Below are positions 45,280-58,339 of a DNA stretch of 64,000 nt, piece after piece. The stretch is from positions 13,435,001 through 13,499,000 of the forward strand of contig CATNEN010000003.1 in assembly GCA_950097015.1 (NCBI GenBank). Reading direction: 5' to 3'. How positions within the stretch are numbered: the stretch's first letter is position 1; each line of letters opens with the position of its first letter. The notes under the pieces are model-generated. The model was not told where the DNA came from. It saw only the letters and a list, made by a program, of their open reading frames with translations, and did not search any database. Position numbers and translations under genes: made by a program. Origin of the DNA: Macrostomum hystrix. Lineage: Eukaryota; Platyhelminthes; Macrostomidae.

Positions 45280-45605
45280 TGAGAGCGGTTAACGCGTTTG
45301 CCTCTCGCACCGAGGTCCCTGAGCTCGATTCCGCGGCGAGGCGGCGCAGCCGTGGAGAGAAGGCTTGGGGGCTTGTCGTGCAATTTACGCCCTTGAGGGC
45401 CAACCTCCAAGGCACAGTGAGAGTGTAACACTGCCTGAAGATGAGGAAGGCAGGGCAGATGTACACACCTGAGTGATTGTGTGTACAGGTATCTGTGTGC
45501 GTGTGTGCTCATGAGTCAGCGAAATGGGCAGAATTGCCTCCTCGCTGGCTGCGGGTCCAGTGTCATCAAATGATGTGCCATTGCCCGCAGCCCTCCTGCA
45601 ATTAT
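45280..45605 (+). mobile_element. tRNA-derived SINE, family B, copy 3
   Basis: Best preserved copy of the family: A-box region GCGGTTAACGCGTTTGCCTC, B box CTGAGCTCGATTCCGCGG, body AGAAGGCTTGGGGGCTTGTC, TTTACGCCCTTGAGGGCCAA, and 3' part GGGCAGAATTGCCTCCTCGC with a trailing TGCAATTATTACTATTA. Confidence 0.88.
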
Positions 45606-45609
45606 TACT

Positions 45610-46440
45610 ATTAGCTTGCACTATAAATAAAAACTATATTAAGTTAGAAATAGTAAAACAGTAATCATAAAAATAAATCCTATAATTGAGCTGTAAACTT
45701 CCTGTACTCAAATACTCAATAAACAGCTGGGTCATGTTAAACATAGTAATTAGCTGCTATAATATATGAAGCTGCTCTCTCTCTCTCTGGTCGTGTGCTA
45801 AAATCAAATTTCGACCTTTATAGATTAATATCTATTAATCCCCATCACTAATATTTGGCATCAGCCTGTCCAGTGCTCCATCTTGCATATATACATATAT
45901 ACATTGTGCTGTTATATGGATCGCGCATCTCGTTTCCGGTGCCAGAAATCGCATTAAAACGACACCGCTATGCTCGGTAGATTATATTAATTCGCTAACA
46001 ATATTAGGTTAGCTGCAGGAGCTTTTACAACCACTCACACCTAGGGGTGAATAGGATTGGCCTATGTAGGTCTGTAATCAGATCTGACACTTCCCACTAC
46101 CCCGTCTCTCTCTCTCTCGCCTCGACAACGCATTTCGTTCTATTCGCATTTAAGGATCTCCATTAGGGAAGCATACACTCGTACGTGCTACCGACTGCGC
46201 TCGTGTCGTTTCGCGAGGTCTCCTATTTTTAGTTTATTGAATTAAATTTGAGTCGAAAATTTGTGCCTTGATGCCCACCAGAGGATGGTCAGTGAGGATT
46301 CGTGTACATCCTCGGCATTGAGTTTCGACTCTGACTAATGTTGCAATCTCGCTTGATTTTATTTGAGCTACCATTTCTTAACCTAAACTAAACAGTAGAA
46401 AGACTGAGGCAGAGGTATTTCAAATACGTAACTTACCGCC
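45610..46440. other. Non-coding interval
   Basis: Unique sequence with (TC)n stretches near 45775 and 46107. At 46433-46443 the minus strand reads ATGGCG|GTAAGT, a good donor sequence just after an ATG, but no companion exon is seen. Confidence 0.4.
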
Positions 46441-46446
46441 ATGAAA

Positions 46447-49400
46447 CTCTTATCTTATCTCAACCTTCATTTCTCATGTTTCTCATCTCTCTCAACCTTC
46501 ATTTCTCACGTTTCTCACATCTCATCTCTCTCAACCTTCATTTCTCATGTTTCTCTCATCTCAACCTTCTTTTCTCACGTTTCTCACATCTCATCTCTCT
46601 CAACCTTCATTTATCATGTTTCTCACATCTCATCTCTCTCAACCTTCATTTCTCATGTTTCTCTCATCTCAACCTTCATTTCTCACGTTTCTCACATCTC
46701 ATCTCTCTCAACCTTCATTTCTCATGTTTCTCTCATCTCAACCTTCTTTTCTCACGTTTCTCACATCTCATCTCTCTCAACCTTCATTTATCATGTTTCT
46801 CACATCTCATCTCTCTCAACCTTCATTTCTCACGTTTCTCACATCTCATCTCTCTCAACCTTCATTTATCATGTTTCTCACATCTCATCTCTCTCAATCT
46901 TCATTTCTCATGTTTCTCTCATCTCAACCTTCATTTCTCACGTCTCTCACATCTCATCTCTCTCAACCTTCATTTCTCATGTTTCTCTCATCTCAACCTT
47001 ATTTTCTCACGTTTCTCATATCTCATCTCTCTCAACCTTCATTTATCATGTTTCTCACATCTCATCTCTCTCAACCTTCATTTCTCACGTTTCTCACATC
47101 TCATCTCTCTCAACCTTCATTTATCATGTTTCTCACATCTCATCTCTCTCAATCTTCATTTCTCATTTTTCTCTCATCTCAAACTTCATTTCTCACGTTT
47201 CTCACATCTCATCTCTCTCAACCTTCATTTCTCATGTTTCTCTCATCTCAACCTTCTTTTCTCACGTTTCTCACATCTCATCTCTCTCAACCTTCATTTA
47301 TCATGTTTCTCACATCTCATCTCTCTCAACCTTCATTTCTCACGTTTCTCACATCTCATCTCTCTCAACCTTCATTTATCATGTTTCTCTCATCTCTCTC
47401 AACCTTCATTTCTCACGTTTCTCACATCTCATCTCTCTCAACCTTCATTTATCATGTTTCTCTCATCTCTCTCAACCTTCATTTCTCACGTTTCTCACAT
47501 CTCATCTCTCTCAAATTTCATTTATCATGTTTCTCACATCTCATCTCTCTCAATCTTCATTTCTCATGTTTCTCTCATCTCAACCTTCATTTCTCACGTT
47601 TCTCACATCTCATCTCTCTCAACCTTCATTTCTCATGTTTCTCTCATCTCAACCTTCTTTTCTCACGTTTCTCACATCTCATCTCTCTCAACCTTCATTT
47701 ATCATGTTTCTCACATCTCATCTCTCTCAACCTTCATTTCTCACGTTTCTCACATCTCATCTCTCTCAACCTTCATTTATCATGTTTCTCACATCTCATC
47801 TCTCTCAATCTTCATTTCTCATGTTTCTCTCATCTCAACCTTCATTTCTCACGTTTCTCACATCTCATCTCTCTCAACCTTCATTTCTCATGTTTCTCTC
47901 ATCTCAACCTTCATTTCTCACGTTTCTCACATCTCATCTCTCTCAACCTTCATTTATCATGTTTCTCTCATCTCTCTCAACCTTCATTTCTCACGTTTCT
48001 CACATCTCATCTCTCTCAATCTTCATTTCTCATGTTTCTCTCATCTCAACCTTCATTTCTCACGTTTCTCACATCTCATCTCTCTCAACCTTCATTTCTC
48101 ATGTTTCTCTCATCTCAACCTTCTTTTCTCACGTTTCTCACATCTCATCTCTCTCAACCTTCATTTATCATGTTTCTCACATCTCATCTCTCTCAATCTT
48201 CATTTCTCATGTTTCTCTCATCTCAACCTTCATTTCTCACGTTTCTCACATCTCATCTCTCTCAACCTTCATTTATCATGTTTCTCACATCTCATCCCTC
48301 TCAATCTTTATTTCTCATGTTTCTCTCATCTCAACCTTCATTTCTCACGTTTCTCACATCTCATCTCTCTCAGCCTTCATTTATCATGTTTCTCACATCT
48401 CATCTCTCTCAACCTTCATTTATCATGTTTCTCACATCTCATCTCTCTCAACCTTCATTTATCATGTTTCTCACATCTCATCTCTCTCAATCTTCATTTC
48501 TTATGTTTCTCTCATCTCAACCTTCATTTCTCATGTTTCTCTCATCTCAACCTTCATTTCTCATGTTTCTCTCATCTCAACCGTCATTTCTCATGTTTCT
48601 CTCATCTCAACCGTCATTTCTCATGTTTCTCTCATCTCAATCTTCATTTCTCATGTTTCTCTCATCTCAACCTTAATTTCTCATGTTTCTCTCATCTCAA
48701 CCGTCATTTCTCATGTTTCTCTCATCTCAACCGTCATTTCTCATGTTTCTCTCATCTTATCTCAACCTTCATTTCTCTTTTTTTCTCATCTCTCTCAACC
48801 TTCATTTCTCACTTTTCTCACATCTCATCTCTCTCAACCGTCATTTCTCATGTTTCTCTCATCTTATCGCAACCTTCATTTCTCATGTTTCTCTCATCTC
48901 AACCGTTATTTATCATGTTCTCTCATCTCAACCGTTATTTATCATGTTCTCTCATCTCAACCGTTATTTCTCATGTTTCTCTCATCTCAACCGTTATTTA
49001 TCATGTTTCTCTCATCTCTCTCAACCGTCATTTCTCATGTTTCTCTCATCTCAACCTTAATTTCTCATGTTTCTCTCATCTCAACCGTTTTTTATCATGT
49101 TTCTCTCATCTCAACCTTTATTTCTATTTTTTTCTCATCTCTCTCAACCTTCATTTCTCATGTTTCTCTCATCTCAACCTTAATTTCTCATGTTTCTCTC
49201 ATCTCAACCTTCATTTCTCATGTTTCTCTCATCTCAACCTTCATTTCTCATGTTTCTCTCATCTCAACCTTCATTTCTCATGTTTCTCTCATCTCAACCT
49301 TCATTTCTCATGTTTCTCTCATCTCAACCTTCATTTCTCATGTTTCTCTCATCTCAACCTTCATTTCTCATGTTTCTCTCATCTCAACCTTAATTTCTCA

Positions 49401-49722
49401 TGTTTCTCTCATCTCAACCTTAATTTCTCATGTTTCTCTCATCTCAACAGTCATTTCTCATGTTTCTCTCATCTCAACCTTAATTTCTCATGTTTCTCTC
49501 ATCTCAACCTTAATTTCTCATGTTTCTCTCATCTCAACGTTAATTTCTCATGTTTCTCTCATCTCAACCTTCATTTCTCATGTTTCTCTCATCTTATCTC
49601 AACCTTCATTTCTCTTTTTTCTCATCTCTCTCAACCTTCATTTCTCACGTTTCTCACATCTCATCTCTCTCAACCTTCATTTATCACGTTTCTCTCATCT
49701 CAACCTTCATTTCTCATGTTTC
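46447..49722. repeat. 30-36-bp minisatellite, the longest array in the window
   Basis: About 100 copies built from CTCATCTCAACCTTCATTTC and TCATGTTTCT, with insertions of CACATCTCATCTCT that give longer units on the left. Units are multiples of three or nearly so, and two plus-strand frames stay open for about 1,100 codons each. These have no ATG context or complexity expected of a gene. The right part (48500-49600) is homogeneous 30-bp copies. Confidence 0.97.
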
Positions 49723-49729
49723 TGAAGCT

Positions 49730-50585
49730 AAAAGGAATCATCCATAGTTACTTATCAAACACTTTGCCCTGCTCTACCAAATAAGTAGATACGAGTATAG
49801 CTCTTTGCCTGTGTCTAACATATTTGGATTAAGATTTTATTTCCTGCTTACAGCCCAGTATAGACTGGTAAAGGTCGTATATATTATTCTATAGTCACTG
49901 CAAGCTATTGCAAAAGAAGGATTATAGTTAATCCGACTATCTAATCCAGTTGGAATCTTCTTAAAAGTTAAGATCAAGCAGGATTAACGTTTGTCACCTT
50001 GGATTTTAAGTTATCCTTTAAGTTTCCTTCCCAAAAACTCAACCTGAGTTGTTTATCTGCATGCCTGCGCATAGGATGGAATATGATTCACTGGATTTAA
50101 TATGACACGTGAATTCTTTTAGCTCGCATATAAAGAGTCACTCAGAATCAGATTTTCTCATTTTATAGCTACCTATTCTTACGGGTCGATGGCAAACCTC
50201 TTATTCACGCGTCTCCTTTGTTTCAATGAATTGTCCCTATAGAAATCGGGTGTTTTTTATCTGTGCAAAATGGCAATTTAACCTGTCTGATGACAGTTCC
50301 GTACATGTTCTTGTTTAGCAACGGAAAAAATGATGGATTAAACACCGACGTGGATTAGCGATGTTTGTTCCTCAGCCTTTTATCGCTTTGTTGTAACTCG
50401 TATAGGCTCTGATTTGTCACGGTGCTTTTAGTTGACAAATATCCTGGTTTCAAATCTTTAATAGCCTTTTGCTTTTTAAAAGAAGAAAATTTCTTTCTTG
50501 CTTTTTAGCTGAAAGTCACTTTAAATTTTTGGAGGCTTTGTCTCGGTTTAGGAAAAAATATTCTGGCCTCCACGAATACTTTCCT
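49730..50585. other. Non-coding interval
   Basis: Unique sequence with no recognised feature. Confidence 0.45.
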
Positions 50586-50589
50586 CTAT

Positions 50590-51262
50590 ATGTTCTCTTT
50601 TAGCTATCTATCTAGTCTCTCTACCCCCTCTATCTAGTCCCCTATCTAGCCCATCTATCTAGTCTCTTCCCCCTATATCTAGTCTCCTATCTACTCCCTC
50701 TATCTAGTCTCCTATCTACTCCCTCTATCTAGTCTTTTATCTAGCCCATCTATCTAGTCTCTTCCCCCTATATCTAGTCTCCTATCTACTCCCTCTATCT
50801 AGTCTCCTATCTACTCCCTCTATCTAGTCTCCTATCTACTCCCTCTATCTAGTCTTTTATCTAGCCCATCTATCTAGTCTCTTCCCCCTATATCTAGTCT
50901 CCTATCTACTCCCTCTATCTAGTCTCCTATCTACTCCCTCTATCTAGTCTCCTATCTACTCCCTCTATCTAGTCTCCTATCTACTCCCTCTATCTAGTCT
51001 TTTATCTAGCCCATCTATCTCATCTCCAATCTACCCCATCTATCTAGTCTATCTACCCCATCTATCTCATCTCCTATCTACCCCATCTATCTAGTCTATC
51101 TACCCCATTTATCTCATCTCCTATCTACCCAATATATCTAGTCTCTCTACCCCATCTATCTAGTCTCCTATCTATTCCAACTATCTAGTCTCCTATCTAC
51201 CCTATCTATCTAGTCTCCTATCTACCCCATCTATCTAGTCTCCTACCTAGCCCATCTATCTA
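50590..51262. repeat. 25-bp minisatellite (CTATCTAGTCTCC core)
   Basis: About 27 copies based on CTATCTAGTCTCC followed by TATCTACTCCCT, with CTTTTATCTAGCCCATCT variants recurring about every 120-150 bp in the left half. It becomes CCCATCTATCT-rich to the right. Confidence 0.93.
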
Positions 51263-51264
51263 TT

Positions 51265-52675
51265 TAGGTCTAACGATAATCTGTCAATATTCCAAGCAGT
51301 TAATGCAGCAGTTCTGTCACACTAAAACTAATCAATACGAAGCCAGTTGAGTGGCGTCTCAATTGTTCGGCTTAGACCAGTCGGTGAATTGATGCTGGCA
51401 GATTACGGAATTCCGTCCTCACAAAACCCTCGCCATTCATAGTTTCCCTTATTATCTCACACCGACAGCGCAACCCGACGATCAAAGACAAAGAACCGGA
51501 GTTGGTTAGTGTTGAGAACAGGACTCAAGTTATATAGCGAGCACTCTCTTTTATAAAACAGCCCCCTGCCTCTACAGCTTTAGATTTGACCCATCCGTTT
51601 TTCTCTAAGCGAGATAGGATTCCCCCCCCCCTATATAGTTGTTTAGCCTTAGGGTAAGGGTAGGCATGGTTCGACGCGTTTTCGGGGGGGGGTCTTGTGT
51701 TAGACACGTGCCAATTTACACACACACATAGTCTTTTTTTAATCTAGCTAGTATGCCAACGTTGATTAAGTTGAATCATAGAACTTTTTCTGTCCGATTT
51801 GGCGGTTCAATGTTTGATTGCTGAAATAAGAGGCGAAAGCGATCAGGAGAAGACTATATAAATAAGCGATAAGATTAAAAAACAGTGTTGCATTGTTGCA
51901 ACTGGGCACAGAGAGTGAGGAAGAGAGTAGTAAGACTAAATCAACATCACATCAGACTTCATTGACTGTGCAAACAATTCAGTCTATACTCCACAATGCT
52001 CATTCACACCGTTTAGGTCAATAATTTCAACGTTTTATTATCATCGTCAACCCATCAACAATGAAAGAAAGGGATAGTTGTTTAAAAAGTATAGGCACGA
52101 TTTATATCTAGAAGAACTCTTTTTTTCACAGACAAAAAACTCACCAGAAAGCCAATCAGTAATGTTTGATCTGTGTGTGTGTGTGTGTGTCTGTCTCCCC
52201 TTATGTAACTCGTGGCAGTAGCCAACACCACCGCGCATGGTTAATGCGACCCAAATCCAGTTTTCATCGAATGACGAATTCTATAGACAAAAAATAGAGG
52301 AATAAAAATATATAGTGGGGTGGCAAGAGAGATTATAAAGGGCTGGATGAAGTGTGCTTCGAGAGGCTCTCATCCACTACTTCACCCTACTCAATTGATG
52401 AATATTCATCCACTAGTTCGTGTTTTATATGCCTAGTGTCACCTGCTGCTGCTGCTGCTGATAATGATAACGAAACGGACTTCATTATCCAAGGAACGAT
52501 GATAAAAATTCTTTCAAACCGCAAGTTATAGATTAGATTAGATTGCAAAGCAACACTAGCGAGGTTAAGTGTTAAAATATAGTTTTTCTACCGCTTAATC
52601 TAATGAATTTGTCTTGTTTTTAGGACATGTTTTTCTATTGAATTTCTGTATAATTTAACCTTTTTTTCACGGTTG
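51265..52675. other. Non-coding interval with short microsatellites
   Basis: Unique sequence with a (GT)n tract near 52170 and (CTG)n near 52444. No gene recognised. Confidence 0.45.
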
Positions 52676-52679
52676 GACA

Positions 52680-52843
52680 AAGCAGTAACTTACCTGAGCT
52701 CGTTTCCGCAGCGAGGTCACATTGATTTGTTGTGCAATTTACATATTTTCTAGCTAACCTCTGTGTACTCAATGTGTCTGACGATGATGTGCACACCTGT
52801 GTGAGTGTGTCCTCAGGATTTGGCTGAATAGGGCTATCTAGGA
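52680..52843 (+). mobile_element. tRNA-derived SINE, family B, copy 4 (degenerate, cut by the hAT element)
   Basis: CTGAGCTCGTTTCCGCAGCG (B box), GAGGTCACATTGATTTG, TTGTGCAATTTACAT and GCACACCTGTGTGAGTGTGT match family B in order. It stops at the left end of the hAT element at 52844. Confidence 0.7.
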
Positions 52844-54853
52844 CAGGGGTCGGCAAACTCCGGCCCGCGGGCCAGATGCGGCCCTCCAAGCTCCCAAATC
52901 CGGCCCGTTGCCCCTTCCGACACCTACAGTATCCTGTTTCATCTTTCCCCTGTCTCGTCACTTCCGTGTCTTATCCCTCCCGTGTCTCATCTTTCCGCTG
53001 TCTCATCTCTCCGTTGTCTCATCTCTCCGCTGTCTCATCTCTCCCGTGTCTCATCTCTTCCGTGTCTTATCCCTCCCGTGTCTCATCTCTCCGCTGTCTC
53101 ATCTCTCCTGTGTCTCATCTCTCCCGTGTCTCATCTCTTCCGTGTCTTATCCCTCCCGTGTCTCATCTCTCCGCTGTCTCATCCCTCCCGTGTCTCATCT
53201 CTCCGCTGTCTCATCTCTCCGCTGTCTCATCTCTCCCGTGTCTCATCTCTTCCGTGTCTTATCCCTCCCGTGTCTCATCTCTCCACTGTCTCATCTCTCC
53301 GCTGTCTCATCTCTCCCGTGTCTAATCTCTTCCGTGTCTTATCCCTCCCGTGTCTCATCTCTTCCGTGTCTTATCCCTCCCGTGTCTCATCTCTCCGCTG
53401 TCTCATCTCTCCGCTGTCTCATCTCTCCCGTGTCTCATCTCTCCGCTGTCTCATCTCTCCGCTGTCTCATCTCTCCCGTGTCTCATCTCTCCGCTGTCTC
53501 ATCTCTCCCGTGTCTCATCTCTTCCGTGTCTTATCCCTCCCGTGTCTCATCTCTCCGCTGTCTCATCTCTCCGCTGTCTCATCTCTCCCGTGTCTAATCT
53601 CTTCCGTGTCTTATCCCTCCCGTGTCTCATCTCTCCGCTGTCTCATCTCTCCGCTGTCTCATCTCTCCCGTGTCTCATCTCTCCGCTGTCTCATCTCTCC
53701 GCTGTCTCATCTCTCCCGTGTCTCATCTCTCCGCTGTCTCATCTCTCCCGTGTCTCATCTCTTCCGTGTCTTATCCCTCCCGTGTCTCATCTCTCCGCTG
53801 TCTCATCTCTCCGCTGTCTCATCTCTCCCGTGTCTAATCTCTTCCGTGTCTTATCCCTCCCGTGTCTCATCTCTCCGCTGTCTCATCCCTCCCGTGTCTC
53901 ATCTCTCCGCTGTCTCATCTCTCCGCTGTCTCATCTCTCCCGTGTCTCATCTCTTCCGTGTCTTATCCCTCCCGTGTCTCATCTCTCCGCTGTCTCATCT
54001 CTCCGCTGTCTCATCTCTCCCGTGTCTAATCTCTTCCGTGTCTTATCCCTCCCGTGTCTCATCTCTTCCGTGTCTTATCCCTCCCGTGTCTCATCTCTCC
54101 GCTGTCTCATCTCTCCGCTGTCTCATCTCTCCCGTGTCTCATCTCTCCGCTGTCTCATCTCTCCGCTGTCTCATCTCTCCCGTGTCTCATCTCTCCGCTG
54201 TCTCATCTCTCCCGTGTCTCATCTCTTCCGTGTCTTATCCCTCCCGTGTCTCATCTCTCCGCTGTCTCATCTCTCCGCTGTCTCATCTCTCCCGTGTCTA
54301 ATCTCTTCCGTGTCTTATCCCTCCCGTGTCTCATCTCTCCGCTGTCTCATCTCTCCGCTGTCTCATCTCTCCCGTGTCTCATCTCTCCGCTGTCTCATCT
54401 CTCCGCTGTCTCATCTCTCCCGTGTCTCATCTCTCCGCTGTCTCATCTCTCCCGTGTCTAATCTCTTCCGTGTCTTATCCCTCCCGTGTCTCATCTCTCC
54501 GCTGTCTCATCTCTCCGCTGTCTCATCTCTCCCGTGTCTAATCTCTTCCGTGTCTTATCCCTCCCGTGTCTCATCTCTCCGCTATCTTATCTCTCCGCCG
54601 TCTCATCTCTCCGCCTTCTAATCTCTCCCATGTCTCATCTCTCCCGCGTGTCATCTCTCCTCGGTCTCATCTCTCCTATGTGTCGTCTCTCCGCTGTCTC
54701 ATCTCTCCCGTGTCTCATCTCTCCGCCGTTTTTTCTTTCCGCTGCCTTATCCCTCCCGTGTCTTATCTCTCCCCTTTCTACAGTCAATGCGGCCCGCTGT
54801 CGTCTTTTAGGTTCTCTTTTTGGCCCACTAGCTAATAAGTTTGCCGACCCCTG
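52844..54853. mobile_element. hAT-type non-autonomous transposon filled by a minisatellite
   Basis: The left end CAGGGGTCGGCAAACT and right end AGTTTGCCGACCCCTG are perfect 16-bp inverted repeats. GCGGCCC/GGCCCGC-rich subterminal text on both sides is typical of hAT (Charlie-like) elements. Flanks ATCTAGGA (52836-52843) and ATCTAGGC (54854-54861) are an 8-bp target duplication with one mismatch, the hAT length. Between about 52930 and 54780 the interior is entirely the 16-bp array. No transposase is present. Confidence 0.88.
52930..54780. repeat. 16-bp minisatellite (TCTCATCTCTCCGCTG) inside the hAT element, 704-bp higher-order repeat
   Basis: About 116 copies. Three variants (CCGCTG, CCCGTG, TTCCGTGTCTTATCCC) are arranged in blocks that recur at 704 bp, exactly 44 units (53350 and 54054; 53622 and 54326). 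Related to the arrays at 3990, 11175 and 42106. Confidence 0.97.
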
Positions 54854-54861
54854 ATCTAGGC

Positions 54862-55445
54862 CTTTCAATCTTTCGTGTTGTTTGTTTTTCTTTTCTTAAA
54901 ATCTATTCTTTTGTTCTAATAGATTTGCTTTTGAGCAATGCACAGTTGCTGACTGTGGCTTTTTTTTAAAGATTTAGGAGTTTCGTGCCTGTTTAATTTA
55001 ATCGAAAATGTTCGTGTTAAATCGGATTAAATGATAGTTACGGGAGCAAAGTTGCATCATATCTTGAGCAGTTCATTTGATGTCACTATGAGTATGAGCC
55101 TTAATTTTTCTATTCCTTTATCATACTCGTATTTTATATTACGGCTGCTCAGATCTCAAGAAAAAAACACTTGAAGTTTTTTTGTACAGATTGTGATTCA
55201 CTGATTTCTCATTTTCAGCCTCGTCACTAGCATATATAAAAAAATTGTAACAGAGTTTTCTTAAAATTTCTACCATTTTTTAATCATCTCTGTGACTCAA
55301 TAATCTATTGCTTTCATCAGCAACGATGAAATATTTTTCTGAAAAAGCATAATTAATCTTTATATTTAATACGAACACACAGAATTTAAATATGCAAAGC
55401 CATGTAGCAGCTTTGCTTTGATCTGAGCACAAAACTTTCTACCTT
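54862..55445. other. AT-rich interval
   Basis: No recognised feature. Confidence 0.45.
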
Positions 55446-55449
55446 CACC

Positions 55450-55925
55450 CTACCTCAACAACATCTCTCACTCTAACTCTCACTCTCCGTCTCAATTATC
55501 TCTCACTCTCCCTCTCACTCTCCGTCTCAATTATCTCTCACTCTCCCTCTTACTCTCCCTCTCACTCTCCCTCTCACTCTCCCTCTCACTCTCCCTCTCA
55601 CTCTCCCTCTCACTCTCCCTCTCACTCTCCCTCTCACTCTCCCTCTCACTCTCCCTCTCACTCTCCCTCTCAATTATCTCTCACTCTCCCTCTCACTCTC
55701 CGTCTCAATTATCTCTCACTCTCCGTCTCACTCTCCGTCTCACTCTCCGTCTCACTCTCCGTCTCACTCTCCCTCTCACTCTCCGTCTCAATTATCTCTC
55801 ACTCTCCCTCTTACTCTCCGTCTTAAATATCTCTCACCCTCCCTCTTACTCTCCCTCTCACTCCCCGTCTCACTCTCCGTCTCAATTATCTCTCACCCTC
55901 CCTCTCTCCTACCTCTCACTCTCCC
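55450..55925. repeat. 12-bp minisatellite (TCTCACTCTCCC)
   Basis: About 38 copies with TCTCAATTATC and CTCCGTC variants interspersed. Confidence 0.93.
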
Positions 55926-56123
55926 AATCTTCCCATTTTACAAACTAAAACTGGCCTTCGCACACTTCACCAACAATGCGTAGAAAAAAATGTCCCTACC
56001 AACCGATGGCTGATGCCCCATCTGTCCCATCAAACAAAAGTTGACAGCCATTTCTACAATTCTGGTGGCTTCTGACAGAAGACGAAAACTAGAATAAGTC
56101 AGCCAAATTTTTGGTTCTTGGGT

Positions 56124-56325
56124 CTACCGTCCAAAATTGCGTAGTATTTCACCCTCCCCAAAACGAAGGCATGGCAACCCGGATTGATTCTGAACGCAGT
56201 GCGACAGTATTTTTGTTATTGCTGACCCCACACTTGTCAGGGTATGGATGTCAGCAAATGCAATCATTCTAGACTGATGTTGGTAGCATTGGCGCTGCAT
56301 TAGCTGTGCTGCAAACACTGGCGAA
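56124..56325 (-). other. Possible isolated exon, unassigned
   Basis: A 64-codon open stretch of normal complexity (FAAQLMQRQCYQHQSRMIAF and onward) follows a possible acceptor ATTCGCCAG. No family is recognised and no partner exon found. It directly borders the 22-bp array. Confidence 0.2.
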
Positions 56326-56334
56326 TATTGTCTA

Positions 56335-57773
56335 GATCAGTGGAATAGACCAACTGAGACAATGGAATAGACCAACTGAGACAATGGAATAGACCAACTG
56401 AGTCAATGGAATAGACCAACTGAGACAATGGAATAGACCAACTGAGACAATGGAATAGACCAACTGAGACAATGGAATAGACCAACTGAGACAATGGAAT
56501 AGACCAACTGGGACAATGGAATAGACCAACTGAGACAATGGAATAGACTAACTGAGTCAATGGAATAGACCAACTGAGTCAATGGAATAGACCAACTGAG
56601 ACAATGGAATAGACCAACTGAGACAATGGAATAGACCAACTGAGACAATGGAATAGACTAACTGAGACAATGGAATAGACCAACTGAGACAATGGAACAC
56701 ACCAACTGAGACAATGGAATAGACCAACTGAGACAATGGAATAGACTAACTGAGTCAATGGAATAGACCAACTGAGACAATGGAATAGACCAACTGGGAC
56801 AATGGAATAGACCAACTGAGACAATGGAATAGACCAACTGAGACAATGGAATAGACTAACTGAGACAATGGAATAGACCAACTGAGACAATGGAACACAC
56901 CAACTGAGACAATGGAATAGACCAACTGAGACAATGGAATAGACTAACTGAGACAATGGAATAGACCAACTGAGACAATGGAACACACCAACTGAGACAA
57001 TGGAATAGACCAACTGAGACAATGGAATAGACTAACTGAGACAATGGAATAGACCAACTGAGACAATGGAACACACCAACTGAGACAATGGAATAGACCA
57101 ACTGAGACAATGGAATAGACTAACTGAGTCAATGGAATAGACCAACTGAGACAATGGAATAGACCAACTGAGACAATGGAATAGACCAACTGAGTCAATG
57201 GAATAGACCAACTGAGACAATGGAATAGACCAACTGAGACAATAGAATAGACCAACTGAGACAATGGAATAGACCAACTGAGTCAATGGAATAGACCAAA
57301 TGAGTCAATGGAATAGACCAAATGAGACAATGGAATAGACCAACTGAGACAATGGAATAGACCAACTGAGACTATGGAATAGACCAACTGAGACAATGGA
57401 ATAGACCAACTGAGACAATGGAATAGACCAACTGAGACTATGGAATAGACCAACTGAGACAATGGAATAGACCAACTGAGACAATGGAATAGACCAACTG
57501 AGACAATGGAATAGACCAACTGAGACTATGGAATAGACCAACTGAGTCAATGGAATAGACTAACTGAGACAATGGAATAGACCAACTGAGACAATGGAAT
57601 AGACCAACTGAGACTATGGAATAGACCAACTGAGTCAATGGAATAGACCAACTGAGACAATGGAATAGACTAACTGAGACAATGGAATAGACCAACTGAG
57701 ACAATGGAATAGACCAACTGAGACAATGGAATAGACCAACTGAGTCAATGGAATAGACCAACTGAGTCAATGT
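56335..57773. repeat. 22-bp minisatellite
   Basis: About 65 copies of GAATAGACCAACTGAGACAA plus TG. A block with GAACACACCAACTGAGACAA recurs every 88 bp four times (about 56694, 56892, 56980, 57068, with one longer gap), a four-unit higher-order repeat. Minus-strand frames give SQLVYSIV repeats and are not genes. Confidence 0.96.
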
Positions 57774-57779
57774 CAGGCT

Positions 57780-58335
57780 TTAAATTTATGTTACAGCATT
57801 TGTCTATGCACAATAATTCTGTATGGCGTTAAACACTGCCATAATTCCTTATAGTAACTGACAATAAATTTCATCAATTTTACGTCTTAATAAAAAGCTA
57901 ATGAGTTCTGACAGTGATACCTGTTTAAGACTGTTCCAATGTAGGTGGACAGCGCAAGTGATATTATGTAATAATGCTTAATTTATATGGAACCTTTGTC
58001 GCCAACGTACGAGCTTACCTGTCTTCTTTAACTGTCTTGACCATAGACTATTTGACGCGATTCCGTCAGCTGTTACGGGCCGGTGCAGTTTTCGCAGGGT
58101 TATTGTTGAAGGATGGGAGATTCACTTCCACAGGGGGGCTTGTTAAAATGCGGCCGTTATGAAGCACACTTAATTGTTGCAAACATTGGCTGCATATTTT
58201 AAGGCGAGCAAAGTGCCACATTTTCTTTTTTGGGATCTTTTGACTGCTTTTAGAGTATCTTCCTTTAACCAACTCTATTTAGTGATAACAGTCTCCGTGA
58301 ATCGTTAATGTTATCTTAAAACACTACGCTCTATC
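57780..58335. other. Non-coding interval
   Basis: Unique sequence with overlapping short frames on both strands near 57974-58272. No family recognised. Confidence 0.4.
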
Positions 58336-58339
58336 CTAA

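Noticed and set aside
46441-49784. Two plus-strand open frames of about 1,100 codons
   Set aside because: They follow a 30-36 bp repeat whose length is close to a multiple of three, so stops are avoided mechanically. Two frames are open over the same stretch and the peptides are low-complexity. No gene.
52876-54868. Long frames inside the hAT element (up to 439 codons)
   Set aside because: Same 16-bp array effect. No transposase motifs.
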